The notes: a model not told the origin generated them from the sequence alone. DNA of 64,000 bases from Bradyrhizobium sp. AZCC 2262 (GCF_036924535.1 NZ_JAZHRT010000001.1:2976001-3040000); one strand, 5' to 3'; positions 45,623 through 56,599 are shown, numbered from the stretch's first letter. Numbers and translations: made by a program.

Positions 45623-46363
45623 TCACTCCGGCGCGCGGAAGCTCATCAGCGTGCGGGTCCTGTAGTCATAGAGCTTGCCGGTCTCGGTCCACTCCGGCGC
45701 GCACATCGGCACGATGAATTCCGCCGCCTGCTCGGGCGTATCCAGCGTCATCGGGTCTTCGCCGGGAAAGACGATGGCGCGCATGCGGGTGCGGATCGGG
45801 CCGGGGCTGAACAGGTTGACCCGCAGTTTCGTGCTCACGGTCTCGTTGGCCCAGGAGCGCACCAGTGTGTCCAGTGCGGCCTTCGAGGCCGCGTAGGGAC
45901 CCTGATAGGCGTTCGCCTTGCTGGCGGCGCCCGACGTCACGAACACGGCGCGGCCGGCGTCCGAGACCTTGAGCAGCGGGTCCATGCAGCGGATGAGCTG
46001 GAAGTTCGCGGTGACGTTCACCGCCATCACGTCGTTCCAGGGTTTTAGCTCGATATGACCGAGCGGCGAGGAGGGACCGGCGACGCCGGCATTGCCGACA
46101 AGTATATCGATCTTGCCGTGGCGCTCATGCAGCGCCGCGCCGAGCCGCGCGATGCCGTCGAAATCGGTGAGATTGAGCGGCACCAGCGTGGCGCTGCCGC
46201 CGTCTTTCCGGATCTCGTCGTCGAGTTCCTCAAGGCCGCCTTGCGTGCGCGCGACGGCCACGATATGCGCGCCGGCGCGACCGAGCGCACGGGCCGTGGC
46301 ATAGCCGATGCCGCGTGAGGCGCCGGTGACGAGCGCGATGCGGGAGGCGAGGGGTTTGGTCAT
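45623..46363 (-). CDS. SDR family oxidoreductase
   Basis: A 246-residue classical short-chain dehydrogenase. It has the cofactor loop TGASRGIGYATARAL at residues 14-28, NAGVAG, the catalytic serine in VFVTSGAASKANAYQGPYAASKAAL, and Tyr-x-x-x-Lys as YAASK. FSPGPIRTRM follows. All active-site residues are present. The substrate is unknown. It lies downstream of purF on the same strand, separated by a repeat. Confidence 0.9.
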   Translation of the reverse strand: MTKPLASRIALVTGASRGIGYATARALGRAGAHIVAVARTQGGLEELDDEIRKDGGSATLVPLNLTDFDGIARLGAALHERHGKIDILVGNAGVAGPSSPLGHIELKPWNDVMAVNVTANFQLIRCMDPLLKVSDAGRAVFVTSGAASKANAYQGPYAASKAALDTLVRSWANETVSTKLRVNLFSPGPIRTRMRAIVFPGEDPMTLDTPEQAAEFIVPMCAPEWTETGKLYDYRTRTLMSFRAPE

Positions 46364-46442
46364 GATGCTGGTCCGTCCACGTCCTTGCGGCGGGTTTTAC
46401 AGACGTGGATGGCCAGGACAAGCCCGGCCGCGAGAAAAGCAT

Positions 46443-46553
46443 CGTCATTCCGGGATGGCCCGGAGGGCCAGACCCGGAATCTAGAGCTAAGGGACTAAGG
46501 TAGCACTACATCGAGATTCCGGGTTCGATGCTGCGCATCGCCCCGGAATGACG
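46443..46553. repeat. intergenic repeat with CGTCATTCCGGG ends
   Basis: CGTCATTCCGGG (46443-46454) and CCCGGAATGACG (46542-46553) are perfect 12-base inverted ends. Internal copies GACCCGGAATC and GATTCCGGGTT pair with each other. This element family is common in Bradyrhizobium. It occupies most of the purF-SDR gap and could end the purF transcript. Confidence 0.7.
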
Positions 46554-46560
46554 CTTCGCG

Positions 46561-48087
46561 TCAGCTCGCTTCCGCCAGCAGCGACAATTGCCGGGGCTGC
46601 GGTTCGACCTGGGTCTGGTCGGTGAGGTGCGTCGGATAGGCGCCGGTGAAGCAGTGGTCCGAGAATTTTGGATTGGCGGGATCGCGGCCCGGTTCGCCCA
46701 TGGCGCGGTACATGCCGTCGATCGACAGGAACGCCAGCGAGTCCGCGCCGATGATGTCGCGCATCTCCTCCAGCGAATGGCTGGCCGCGAGAAGCCCGCC
46801 GCGGTCCGGCAGGTCGATGCCGTAATAGTCGGGATACAGGATCGGGGGCGAGGCGAGGCGGAAATGCACCTCGCGCGCGCCGGCGTCGCGCATCATGCGC
46901 ACGATCTTCTTCGACGTGGTGCCGCGCACCAGCGAGTCGTCGATCAGGATGATGCGCTTGCCTTCGATCGCGGCGCGGTTGGCCGAATGCTTCATGCGCA
47001 CGCCGAGTTCGCGCACGCTCTGGGTCGGCTGGATGAAGGTGCGGCCGACATAGTGGTTACGGATGATGCCGAGCTCGAACGGCACGCCGGAATGCTGGCT
47101 GTAACCGAGGGCGGCGGGCACGCCGGAATCCGGCACCGGCACCACGACGTCGACTTCGACATGGCTTTCACGCGCGAGCTGCGCGCCGAAGGCTTTTCGG
47201 ACGTCGTAGACCGAGCGGCCGCCGACGATGGAGTCCGGCCGCGAGAAGTAGATATATTCGAAGATACAGGGCCGCGGCGGCTTCGGCGGGAACGGCTTGT
47301 GGCTGTGCGCGCCCGCCTCGTCGAACACGATGATTTCGCCGGGCTCGATGTCACGGACATATTTTGCGCCGATCATGTCGAGCGCACAGGTTTCCGAGGT
47401 CAGGATCGGACGGCCGTCGAGGTCGCCGAGCACCAGCGGGCGGATGCCGAGCGGATCACGGGCGCCGATCAACTTCTTGTTGGTGAGCGCGACCAGCGCG
47501 TAAGCGCCTTCGATCGCGCGCAGCGACTCGATGAAGCGGTCGATGAAACGGCCACGCCTGGATTGCGCGACCAGATGCAGGATGACCTCGGTGTCGGTGG
47601 TCGACTGCATCATCGCGCCACCCTTCACCAGTTCGCGGCGCAGCGTCAGCCCGTTGGTGAGATTGCCGTTATGGCCGACGGCGAAGCCGCCGGCATTGAG
47701 CTCGGCGAACAGCGGCTGCACGTTGCGCAGGATGGTAGCGCCGGTGGTGGAATAGCGTACATGGCCGACGGCCATAATGCCGGGCAGGCGCTCGATGACT
47801 TCACGGCGGGAGAAGGTATCGCCGACGAGGCCGAGGCGGCGTTCGGAGTGAAAGCGGCTGCCGTCAAAGGAGACGATGCCCGCGGCTTCCTGGCCGCGAT
47901 GCTGAAGGGCGTGTAGTCCGAGCGCTGTAATGGCGGCGGCCTCGGGGTGGCCGAAAATGCCGAACACGCCGCATTCCTCGCGTAGCGTGTCGCCTTCGAG
48001 ATCGTCCTGCAACTCGACGCCCGGATTTAAATCAGGGCTTGGATCGAGTTGGCCGGCGGGATCGGAAGGGTTTTGCATCGCGTCCAT
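46561..48087 (-). CDS. purF: amidophosphoribosyltransferase
   Basis: A 508-residue enzyme. The N-terminal glutamine amidotransferase nucleophile is Cys39 in REECGVFGIFGH, behind a 38-residue acidic leader that must be processed. LHALQHRGQEAAGI and HNGNLTN follow. The phosphoribosyltransferase half has VVPVPDSGVPAALGYS and the PRPP loop IILIDDSLVRGTT. It makes phosphoribosylamine, the first step of purine synthesis. It lies 22 bases after cvpA, the usual pairing. Confidence 0.96.
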   Translation of the reverse strand: MDAMQNPSDPAGQLDPSPDLNPGVELQDDLEGDTLREECGVFGIFGHPEAAAITALGLHALQHRGQEAAGIVSFDGSRFHSERRLGLVGDTFSRREVIERLPGIMAVGHVRYSTTGATILRNVQPLFAELNAGGFAVGHNGNLTNGLTLRRELVKGGAMMQSTTDTEVILHLVAQSRRGRFIDRFIESLRAIEGAYALVALTNKKLIGARDPLGIRPLVLGDLDGRPILTSETCALDMIGAKYVRDIEPGEIIVFDEAGAHSHKPFPPKPPRPCIFEYIYFSRPDSIVGGRSVYDVRKAFGAQLARESHVEVDVVVPVPDSGVPAALGYSQHSGVPFELGIIRNHYVGRTFIQPTQSVRELGVRMKHSANRAAIEGKRIILIDDSLVRGTTSKKIVRMMRDAGAREVHFRLASPPILYPDYYGIDLPDRGGLLAASHSLEEMRDIIGADSLAFLSIDGMYRAMGEPGRDPANPKFSDHCFTGAYPTHLTDQTQVEPQPRQLSLLAEAS

Positions 48088-48109
48088 CGCCTCTCTATTT
48101 TGGCCAGAA

Positions 48110-48739
48110 TTAGCGTGCCGCGGGTTTCTCGATCAGCTTTTTAAGACTGTCGCGGGCAGGTTTACTGTAGCCATCGCCGGACGCAGGGGCTGCCTGGTCG
48201 GCGTCAGTTTGGTCGTCGTCCGGTTTATTCTTCTTGAATCTCTTTAAGATGGTGTTCTCGGGGTCGTCCGGCAAGAGCGACATTAACCAATCCCCGGTTC
48301 CTTGCAGGACCACCCGGGACTTGGCACCGGTGATCCAGTCCGGCCGCTGCTTGTCCGGGACCAGCCAGCTGAAGAACAGGAACGCGACCACCACGATCAA
48401 AAGGCCGCGACCCAACCCAAACAGGAAGCCGAGCGTGCGGTCCAGCGCGCCGATCCGCGAATCCAGGATCATGTCCGAAATCCGGACCGTGATGACGGAA
48501 ACCACAATCAGCGTACCGATGAAGGTGCCGGCAACGACCACCACGGCCGCGATCGTATCGCTGCCGAAATAGGCCTTGGCAGACGGCAGCAGCTTGGAGA
48601 AAGCATAGAGCGTCACCAGCGCCGCCGCGCCCCATGCCGCGATCGACAGGATTTCGCGCATGAAGCCGCGCACCATGGCGAGCAGCCCCGAAATCAGCAT
48701 TACTCCGAGCAGGACGAGATCAAGTATCGTTATCGGCAT
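48110..48739 (-). CDS. cvpA: CvpA family membrane protein
   Basis: A 209-residue protein from ATG 48739. It has four hydrophobic helices, with LDLVLLGVMLISGLLAMVRGFMREILSIAAWGAAA at the N-terminus and RTLGFLFGLGRGLLIVVVAFLFFSWL later. The C-terminal tail is polar and acidic. CvpA was named for colicin V production and is linked to purF in many bacteria; its molecular role is unsettled. An upstream open frame to 48823 is not needed. Confidence 0.9.
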   Translation of the reverse strand: MPITILDLVLLGVMLISGLLAMVRGFMREILSIAAWGAAALVTLYAFSKLLPSAKAYFGSDTIAAVVVVAGTFIGTLIVVSVITVRISDMILDSRIGALDRTLGFLFGLGRGLLIVVVAFLFFSWLVPDKQRPDWITGAKSRVVLQGTGDWLMSLLPDDPENTILKRFKKNKPDDDQTDADQAAPASGDGYSKPARDSLKKLIEKPAAR

Positions 48740-48905
48740 CGGCTGGTAAGGTCCGCTCGTAAGTTTCTCAAGCCAGCGAATCGGCGGGTCAGAGTCACCC
48801 CAAGTGAAGGGCAGACGGCACATCCCGCAAGGCCGGATATCGCGCCATCCCGCTCGCCTTTCGCGCGGGTTGTATAGCGGCGAGGGCCGGGCACGTCACG
48901 CCGCT

Positions 48906-50375
<1,470 letters not shown>

Positions 50376-50586
50376 GAAGGGAGTGAGTCGCAGTCTCGGT
50401 GGAACGGGCAATGTGTCATAGCATGACTGAGGTAGCATGGAGGCATGATATCATCCTGTTATACGTCGGACGTGCCGCAGGACGAAGACTTGTAGTAGAG
50501 GAGGTTCACACCGCTAGGGCACGATAAATCCAAGTAACCAAATCTAACCACTTTCTTGAGATTCTATAGACGCTTGAGAGAACTCC

Positions 50587-51339
50587 ATGGCCGAAACATC
50601 AATCGAATGGACCGACGCGACTTGGAATCCTGTGGCTGGTTGCACCGTGCTTACAGCAGGCTGCACGAATTGCTACGCCATGCGGATGGCGGCCAGACTT
50701 GAGGCGATGGGGACTGCGAAGTACCGCGGCCTCACCCGGAAAAGCGGGCGACGCGCAGTCTGGACCGGCAAAATTCGTTTGGATTATGCATCGCTCGATA
50801 CACCGAGAACGTGGTCAAAGCCACGCAAGGTTTTCGTCAACTCAATGTCCGACCTTTTCCATGATGATGTTCCAACTGAATTCATCGCTCGGGTTTGGGA
50901 CGTGATGAAGGAAACACCTCGGCACACGTATCAAATTCTCACTAAGCGCCCCGAGCGCATGGCACACGTTCTAGCTCAACGATCATTCGAAATCCTCCCG
51001 AACGTCTGGCTCGGCACCAGCATTGAGGATGGTCGCGTTCTGTATAGGTTGGATGCCATTCGGCAGGTGCCAGCCGCAATCAGATTTGTTTCCCTTGAGC
51101 CGCTGATCGGGTCCGTAGCCGATGGCGATCTCACCGGCATCCATTGGGCGATCGTTGGTGGGGAGAGCGGCCCGCGCGCCCGCGAAATGAAGCCTGAGTG
51201 GGTCGACGAGATCGAGACGATGTGTCGTTCCTCTGGAACGGCCTTCTTCTTCAAACAGTGGGGTGGAAAAAATAAGAAGGCGGCCGGTCGCATACTAAAT
51301 GGCAAGACCTACGATGAGATGCCCGACCTGCGGCCGTGA
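50587..51339 (+). CDS. DUF5131 (phage Gp37/Gp68 family) three-cysteine protein
   Basis: A 250-residue protein opening MAETSIEWTDATWNPVAGC. The family's Cys-x6-Cys-x2-Cys cluster is at residues 19, 26 and 29 (GCTVLTAGCTNCYA). It is followed by FVNSMSDLFHDDVP, YQILTKRPERM, NVWLGTSIED and GGESGPRAREM. The cysteine layout recalls a Fe-S cluster of radical-SAM-like enzymes, but the reaction is unknown. It faces the TcmP gene with 2 bases between the stops. The flanks look more AT-rich than the surrounding DNA, which suggests transfer. Confidence 0.88.
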   Translation: MAETSIEWTDATWNPVAGCTVLTAGCTNCYAMRMAARLEAMGTAKYRGLTRKSGRRAVWTGKIRLDYASLDTPRTWSKPRKVFVNSMSDLFHDDVPTEFIARVWDVMKETPRHTYQILTKRPERMAHVLAQRSFEILPNVWLGTSIEDGRVLYRLDAIRQVPAAIRFVSLEPLIGSVADGDLTGIHWAIVGGESGPRAREMKPEWVDEIETMCRSSGTAFFFKQWGGKNKKAAGRILNGKTYDEMPDLRP

Positions 51340-51341
51340 TC

Positions 51342-52169
51342 TCATCGGTATTTTTTGAAAATGTCGCCGATGATTTTTTGCGCAACGGGTTTCTGAGAAG
51401 CAAAGAACAAGTAGTACACGACAGCATTGGTGCTGTTCTTCATCGGTAGGGGCTCGGGGACGAACTCGAAACCAGCCACTTTGCGCAGCCTTTCACGAAA
51501 GGCGCCTACAATCGCGTCATTTCCCTGTTTTACGATGTCTGGCGCACCGAACAAATTGCCTTGCGGGTGTTCGGCGTAGGCCGCTTCTCTCCAAGATTCA
51601 TCACCCCAAAAGCTGTTCATGCGGTCAATGCCTTCCTTCGGAACGACGGAGGGATTCCGCCAGATCGCGTTCCTGTTCATGTCCATCACCGGAAAATTCA
51701 GGAACATGTCGATGGCCCGGGACTGACCTGCCATCTCCATCGCGCGCCATTCAAGGTGAAGACCGTAGGGGTCGAAGAGGCAAAGCGCTCGCTTAAATTC
51801 GCTGTACTTGATAGTCGGCAGAAGCGTTTGGGTGAGATATTTCGACGCGTCGCCCGTTTCTATGTGGACGTTACCGCGGCCGGCACAAAGCTTTTTCAGA
51901 TGCGCCGTCTTCTGGGCGTCCATATCGATAAAAAAGAAACTGTCGAAAGGCGGCGTCGTCTTCAACGCGCGGGCCGGGCTACCGTCGATCGGCCCACCAC
52001 TGCGCTTCGAGATGTGCACACCGGCGCCACTGAACGCGTCGACGTAGTATTTCTTCAGGCCTCGTTGATTGGCGAAAGCTGCGGTATAGGCCGAACCGTA
52101 TTTCTCAACGATCTCAAGCTTTAGCTCGGACCAGATGCCAACCTCGTCGAATTTAAAGGGCGTAGGCAC
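51342..52169 (-). CDS. tcmP: three-Cys-motif partner protein TcmP
   Basis: A 275-residue protein starting at GTG 52169; a stop lies immediately upstream in frame. The methyltransferase-like core shows YYVDAFSGAGVH near residues 41-52, FFFIDMDAQKTAHLKKL near 78-93 and CLFDPYGLHLEW near 130-141. It ends VYYLFFASQKPVAQKIIGDIFKKY. The family is defined by its regular association with DUF5131 proteins, here convergent. It probably acts with that protein on a nucleic acid or nucleotide, which is inference. Confidence 0.88.
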   Translation of the reverse strand: MPTPFKFDEVGIWSELKLEIVEKYGSAYTAAFANQRGLKKYYVDAFSGAGVHISKRSGGPIDGSPARALKTTPPFDSFFFIDMDAQKTAHLKKLCAGRGNVHIETGDASKYLTQTLLPTIKYSEFKRALCLFDPYGLHLEWRAMEMAGQSRAIDMFLNFPVMDMNRNAIWRNPSVVPKEGIDRMNSFWGDESWREAAYAEHPQGNLFGAPDIVKQGNDAIVGAFRERLRKVAGFEFVPEPLPMKNSTNAVVYYLFFASQKPVAQKIIGDIFKKYR

Positions 52170-52319
52170 AGGCGTTGGTCATGTGTTGCTTCCACTTCTT
52201 CAAATGCTGCCACAAGTCCCTCCCAACGATCACTATTTTCATCGGAAGTGCTACCTGCATATCTAGCAACTTTAGGTAATTTTTCAACCACTGGCTATGC
52301 GCGCGTTCAATTCAGCGCA

Positions 52320-53723
52320 TCAGGAAGCGATAGCGGGACATGTCCAGATGCCAATAGGTCGCTCAAGCCCACGAATGCTCTGTGCCGGCTGCTCGACGAG
52401 CAACGCGAAGTCTCCGCTCGAATGGCTGGATTCCGTCCGCGCCTGCTGCACCAGCGCGTCGCTAACCACGATGGCGCATCCGAATTCGCGGGTAAGCGCC
52501 TCGAGCCGGCTCGCCGCATTCACGGTGGTGCCGATCACGGCGAATTCGAGCCGGTTGAGGCCGATGTCCCCAAGCACGACCTGGCCATAGTGCAGTCCGA
52601 CGCTGACCTGGATCGGCGGCTCGTTGCGATCTTTCCGTTCTCTGTTTAACTCCGCAATCGAATCGATCATACCCCTCGCGCAACGCAAGGCGTTCAGCGC
52701 GTCGGAATCGCCGGCGAACGGCGTACCGAATGTCGCCATCAGGCCGTCGCCGAGATACTTGTCGAGCGTTCCGCCGTGCCGAAACACTTCTCGTTCCATC
52801 CGCTCATGGAACTGTCGCAGCGTGCCGATAACCTCCTTTGGGTCTCGTCCATCGGCATAGGTAGTGAAGCCCACGATATCGGCAAACAAAACGGCGACGT
52901 CCTGGGTGTGAACCCGCGTGAGTGGCTCGTCATTGACAGACAGTTGCTCGACGACATTGGGGGAAAAATACCGCGCCAGGTTGGTCCGTTCGCGTTCAAT
53001 CCCGGCGTGGCTGATCAGCAGGGCGTTGGAACGGCGCACCGCCAGCGCCAACGTCATGGCGACGATCAGGAACACCGTGATTTCTTGGAAGCGCTCCGGA
53101 ATGCCGATCGATGAGGGGTTGATGATGTGGAACATCCTGACGTCGGAGCCGATGGCGGCTCGCACGCGTTCCGACAACTCGGCGTGGGTTTCGGGCTGCA
53201 GGTACGCCCAGCCCACCCCGATTGCCCACACGGCCGAGGTCCAGAAGCCCATCGCGACCACCGTTCGCCACGAATAGGCAAGGGTGGCGGTTGCGAGGAA
53301 GACAAAGAAATAGATGAAAGTCTCGAACCGGAATTGCATGCCGACCGGCCAGTTCGCGGCGCTCAACGGATTGGGCACGACCGTGAGCAGGGTAATTAAC
53401 GCCAGATCGCAAAAGATCAGGAAAAGCTCCGGCAGCGAACGCCCTACTTTGCCGACGTTCAATTGGGCCCAGCCGATCGCGGCAAAAAGGCCGAGCATCA
53501 CGACGTAGTAAATCACGTCCCAGTTCGGGTTGATGATCGGCAAGGTAACGGCAATCACCGCCAGCGCGACCCAGCGGGCCCGGACAGCGAGTAGAAGGCC
53601 TTGGCGCTTGCTTTCCGCAATGGCCGCTTCGGCGAACTTCTGGGTGTCTTGCTGGGCTTCGGTTCGTCCGGCCCGCCGGTCGCCGGAATAGGGGACATCA
53701 GCCGCTTCCGCCACTACGCTCAA
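52320..53723 (-). CDS. membrane-bound class III adenylate/guanylate cyclase
   Basis: About 467 residues from TTG 53723 (GGGAGA 7 bases upstream); a TTG at 53759 is an alternative. The N-terminal half holds about six membrane helices (ALAVIAVTLPIINPNWDVIYYVVMLGLFAAIGWA and others). A linker NLARYFSPNVVEQL leads to the cyclase domain: VLFADIVGFTTYAD, LDKYLGDGLMATFG and RLEFAVIGTTVNAASRLE. Catalytic positions appear intact. The membrane part is probably the sensor; its ligand is unknown. Confidence 0.85.
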   Translation of the reverse strand: MSVVAEAADVPYSGDRRAGRTEAQQDTQKFAEAAIAESKRQGLLLAVRARWVALAVIAVTLPIINPNWDVIYYVVMLGLFAAIGWAQLNVGKVGRSLPELFLIFCDLALITLLTVVPNPLSAANWPVGMQFRFETFIYFFVFLATATLAYSWRTVVAMGFWTSAVWAIGVGWAYLQPETHAELSERVRAAIGSDVRMFHIINPSSIGIPERFQEITVFLIVAMTLALAVRRSNALLISHAGIERERTNLARYFSPNVVEQLSVNDEPLTRVHTQDVAVLFADIVGFTTYADGRDPKEVIGTLRQFHERMEREVFRHGGTLDKYLGDGLMATFGTPFAGDSDALNALRCARGMIDSIAELNRERKDRNEPPIQVSVGLHYGQVVLGDIGLNRLEFAVIGTTVNAASRLEALTREFGCAIVVSDALVQQARTESSHSSGDFALLVEQPAQSIRGLERPIGIWTCPAIAS

Positions 53724-54059
53724 GACGCATTCTCCCCGGTCGAGTATCGGATCGTGCAACTTGCACGGAGTCGTCGATCAAGGTGCCACGTCCGAGAAGC
53801 GGCCGCCACCGATCAACGGCGTCATATCTGATAAACGCGGCGGAGGTCAGGCCGTCGAGCAAAATCGGTTGTTACCGATCACCGGCTCGTGGGAAGCTCG
53901 CTCTTGCGCTTGCAAGGCAGATACGACTTGCCGTCGATACGGCAAGCCCGCCCGCGAGCGTGATGGTGAGGACTTTCCGCATGCTCGGTCTCGGATGTCG
54001 GATACGTCATGGCGACGTCCGGGATCATCCGGGACGCCGCCACGCGACAGGCTTCAGTT
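53724..54059. other. intergenic region, about 336 bases
   Basis: No convincing gene. One perfect hairpin, CTTGCCGT-CGAT-ACGGCAAG (53927-53946), has an 8-base stem. The right part contains a weaker inverted repeat around 54010-54040. It should include the cyclase promoter and the end of the SPFH transcript. Confidence 0.45.
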
Positions 54060-54944
54060 CTATTTCACCGACACGAACGGCACCGCCGAGCCCGGCACCA
54101 TGGTGGTCGGCAGCACGCCGTTCCAGCGTTCGGCCTGCACCAGCGTGACGAGGTTGGGGTTGGTGCCGAGCGCCTTGGCGCGGGCTTCGATGGCGGCGGC
54201 TTCGGCTTCGCCGGTGATCCTGATATTGGTCGCCCGCGCTTCACCGTTCAGCCGCAGCGCGTCGGCGCTGGCCTGGGCCTCGGCGCGGACGGCGTTGGCC
54301 TTGGCGGTGGCCTGGGTGACGGTGATCTGCGCCTGCACTTTTTCGCGCTCGGCATTCTGCTGCAGCTTCTGCACCTCGACCTCGGCCAGCATGCGCTGCT
54401 CGATCGAGTGCAGATAGTTCGCACTGAACTCGATGTTTTCGAGCTGGACGCTCTCGATCATGATCATCGGGTCGTCCTTCAGCGATGCCGTGATGGCGTC
54501 CTTGATCGCGGCGTTGAGCGTTCCGCGCTCCTGGATCGCCTTCACGGCCGTGTAGCGGCCGAACACGATCTTGACCTGCTGATTGACGGCCGGGCTGACC
54601 ACCTGCTTGACCGCGATGTCCAGTCCGCCGAATTTTGCATAGAGATCGGCGACCTTGTCCGGCGAGGCACGCAAGGTGACGCTGATCTTGAGGTCCGCGG
54701 GCTGCTGGTCGTAGGAGTAGGAGTTCATCTTGTCCCATGCATAGGTAAAGGTCTTGACGCTGACCCTCTCGACGCTGTCGATCAGCGGGACCTTGAAGCC
54801 CAGGCCCGGCTGCGCGGTGCCGATCACCGCGCCGTAGCGCAGCCTCACCCCGCGTTCGGTCTGATCGACAGTGTACCAGCTTCCCGCAGCGATGATGGCG
54901 ATGACAATGACGGCGGCGATGGCGCCGATGATTCCCCTGGGCAT
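54060..54944 (-). CDS. SPFH/prohibitin family membrane protein
   Basis: About 294 residues from ATG 54944, with GGAGAG upstream. An N-terminal membrane helix (IIGAIAAVIVIAIIAAGSWYTV) is followed by the SPFH domain (VDQTERGVRLRYG, ADLKISVTLRASPDKVADLYAKFG). A long coiled coil rich in Ala, Glu and Arg comes next (EREKVQAQITVTQATAKANAVRAEAQA). It ends TTMVPGSAVPFVSVK. Such proteins form rings or scaffolds in the membrane and often regulate proteases. No FtsH is nearby. Confidence 0.9.
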   Translation of the reverse strand: MPRGIIGAIAAVIVIAIIAAGSWYTVDQTERGVRLRYGAVIGTAQPGLGFKVPLIDSVERVSVKTFTYAWDKMNSYSYDQQPADLKISVTLRASPDKVADLYAKFGGLDIAVKQVVSPAVNQQVKIVFGRYTAVKAIQERGTLNAAIKDAITASLKDDPMIMIESVQLENIEFSANYLHSIEQRMLAEVEVQKLQQNAEREKVQAQITVTQATAKANAVRAEAQASADALRLNGEARATNIRITGEAEAAAIEARAKALGTNPNLVTLVQAERWNGVLPTTMVPGSAVPFVSVK

Positions 54945-55086
54945 TTTCAGTCTCTCCAGACGTGGGTGATGCGAATCCGTGCGCGGCATTGATCTATGGT
55001 CGTTTGCCGAACGGATGTGACACGCGTCACTTGGTCGGCCGTCGATGGGGAATGGTTCAGGCGGAGCGCCGGGTTCCGCCGAAGCC

Positions 55087-55809
55087 TCACGAAAATGCCG
55101 TCCACAGCAGGGTGAGACCGGCGGCCAGCATGATGCCATCCATCAGGAGGCGGAAGACCTCGGGCTCTAGCCGCAGCACGAAACGTTTGGCGATGAAGGC
55201 GCCGAACATCAGCGAGGAGCCAGCGATCAGGCCCTTTAGCGCGACGTCCGGCGTCAGCGCGCCAAAGCGTTCGAACGTCACGGATTTGCTCAGAAAGAGT
55301 CCGAGCGAGCTTGCGGCTTCGGTGGCGAGAAAGGCGCCTTTGTTCAGCCCGTAAAACAGAAACAGCGGCACGCTGAGCGGCCCGGTCGAAACCACGACAC
55401 CGGTGAGATAGCCGATAACAGCACCGCCCACGGCAAGGTGCCAAAGGCGCGCTTTAAGCTGATGACGAGCCAGCCAGTGCCGCACCGGCACCATCACGAT
55501 CAGAAACAGGCCGATCGCGATATCGACGGCATGCGACGGCAGCGCCAGCAACGTCCGCGCGCCAAGTGCGGCCGCAGGAATTCCCGTGACCGAATAGGCA
55601 AGGCAGGCGCGCCAGTCGACCTCGCGCCACCAGGCGAGAATGCGCGAGAAATTCGCCATCACGGCCGCGACCGCCATGATCGGAACGGCTTCCTTTGGCC
55701 CGTATTGATAGACGAGCACCGGCATCAGCATGATCGACGAACCGGTGCCGACAATGCCTGAGATGGTGCCGGCGAGCAGGCCGACAATGAGGACAAAGAT
55801 GAAGCCCAA
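55087..55809 (-). CDS. TSUP family (TauE/SafE) membrane transporter
   Basis: A 240-residue protein with seven or eight hydrophobic helices, starting at TTG 55809. The TSUP repeat motif GLLAGTISGIVGTGSSIMLMPVLVYQYGPKEAVPIMAVAAVMAN near residues 10-53 and the later GGAVIGYLTGVVVSTGPLS are typical. The family moves sulfonates, sulfite and other organic anions. The substrate here is unknown. Confidence 0.88.
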   Translation of the reverse strand: MGFIFVLIVGLLAGTISGIVGTGSSIMLMPVLVYQYGPKEAVPIMAVAAVMANFSRILAWWREVDWRACLAYSVTGIPAAALGARTLLALPSHAVDIAIGLFLIVMVPVRHWLARHQLKARLWHLAVGGAVIGYLTGVVVSTGPLSVPLFLFYGLNKGAFLATEAASSLGLFLSKSVTFERFGALTPDVALKGLIAGSSLMFGAFIAKRFVLRLEPEVFRLLMDGIMLAAGLTLLWTAFS

Positions 55810-55951
55810 GGATGATTCTCTGGGATGAGCGAAAGCCGGTCATCCTACAGCTTCGCAGGATAGTCAAAGGCGCGACACCTCGGTGCCCACCGTTTTCTTC
55901 GGCAGGAACGCGGCCGGCATCACGCGCACGAGACGCGTATCGAACCGCTCT

Positions 55952-56599
55952 TCAGCCCTTGCACAAGCCCTTCGGCTTCCAGTCGCGCTCGGGGGTCGTT
56001 GGCGGTTTGGAACTATCGTGGAGGATGAGAACGAGCGCCTTGCGCTGAACCGTGCCGGTTGCGGTCAGGTGCATCGGCGGTCCGGCGGGCACGATGACGT
56101 GGTGACTGCCGGCCTTTCCAACTTGCATGCCGTCCGGCGTCTCCAGGCACGTTTCGCCGGCAAGCGTGTACCAGGCTTCAGGACCGGAGTGACGATGTTC
56201 CGGCGCTGTCATGCCCGGATCAAACACAGCTTCCATGTATTGCGCGGAATAGTTCTCGCCGGCGTTTATCGACAGCGGGCCAATCTCGGCAACGTGCTCG
56301 CCGCCCGCCGGTGCACGCCAGTCCCGCTGCTCGATCGAAAGCAGCCATATCCTGTCGAGTGATTTGACGACCGTTCCGTGTGGACCCTTGGCCTGCTCGG
56401 CGGCTGCGAGTGTGGGATAGGTGTCCAAATGCCAAAAGGTCTGGGGCTGTGTGAACTGTCCCAGCGGCTGGTGCGCGATTATCCAACAGCCAACGGCATT
56501 TCCGCTTCGCTGCTCAACGGCCCTGCAAATCTGCGCAGATGCGCTTTCAGAAAACGCCAACAGGCCGACGCAAGCGGCCACAAAGACATGAGGACGCAT
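55952..56599 (-). CDS. exported cupin domain protein
   Basis: A 215-residue protein with a signal peptide (MRPHVFVAACVGLLAFSESASAQ). The cupin core is near the C-terminal half: FDPGMTAPEHRHSGPEAWYTLAGETCLETPDG with metal-binding histidines, then VPAGPPMHLTATG. The N-terminal region shares no obvious domain. It probably acts in the periplasm; ligand and activity are unknown. Confidence 0.8.
   Translation of the reverse strand: MRPHVFVAACVGLLAFSESASAQICRAVEQRSGNAVGCWIIAHQPLGQFTQPQTFWHLDTYPTLAAAEQAKGPHGTVVKSLDRIWLLSIEQRDWRAPAGGEHVAEIGPLSINAGENYSAQYMEAVFDPGMTAPEHRHSGPEAWYTLAGETCLETPDGMQVGKAGSHHVIVPAGPPMHLTATGTVQRKALVLILHDSSKPPTTPERDWKPKGLCKG

Noticed and set aside
50587..51339. Calling this region a prophage because of the phage Gp37/Gp68 family name
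   Set aside because: No capsid, tail, integrase or lysis genes are nearby. The family name is historical.
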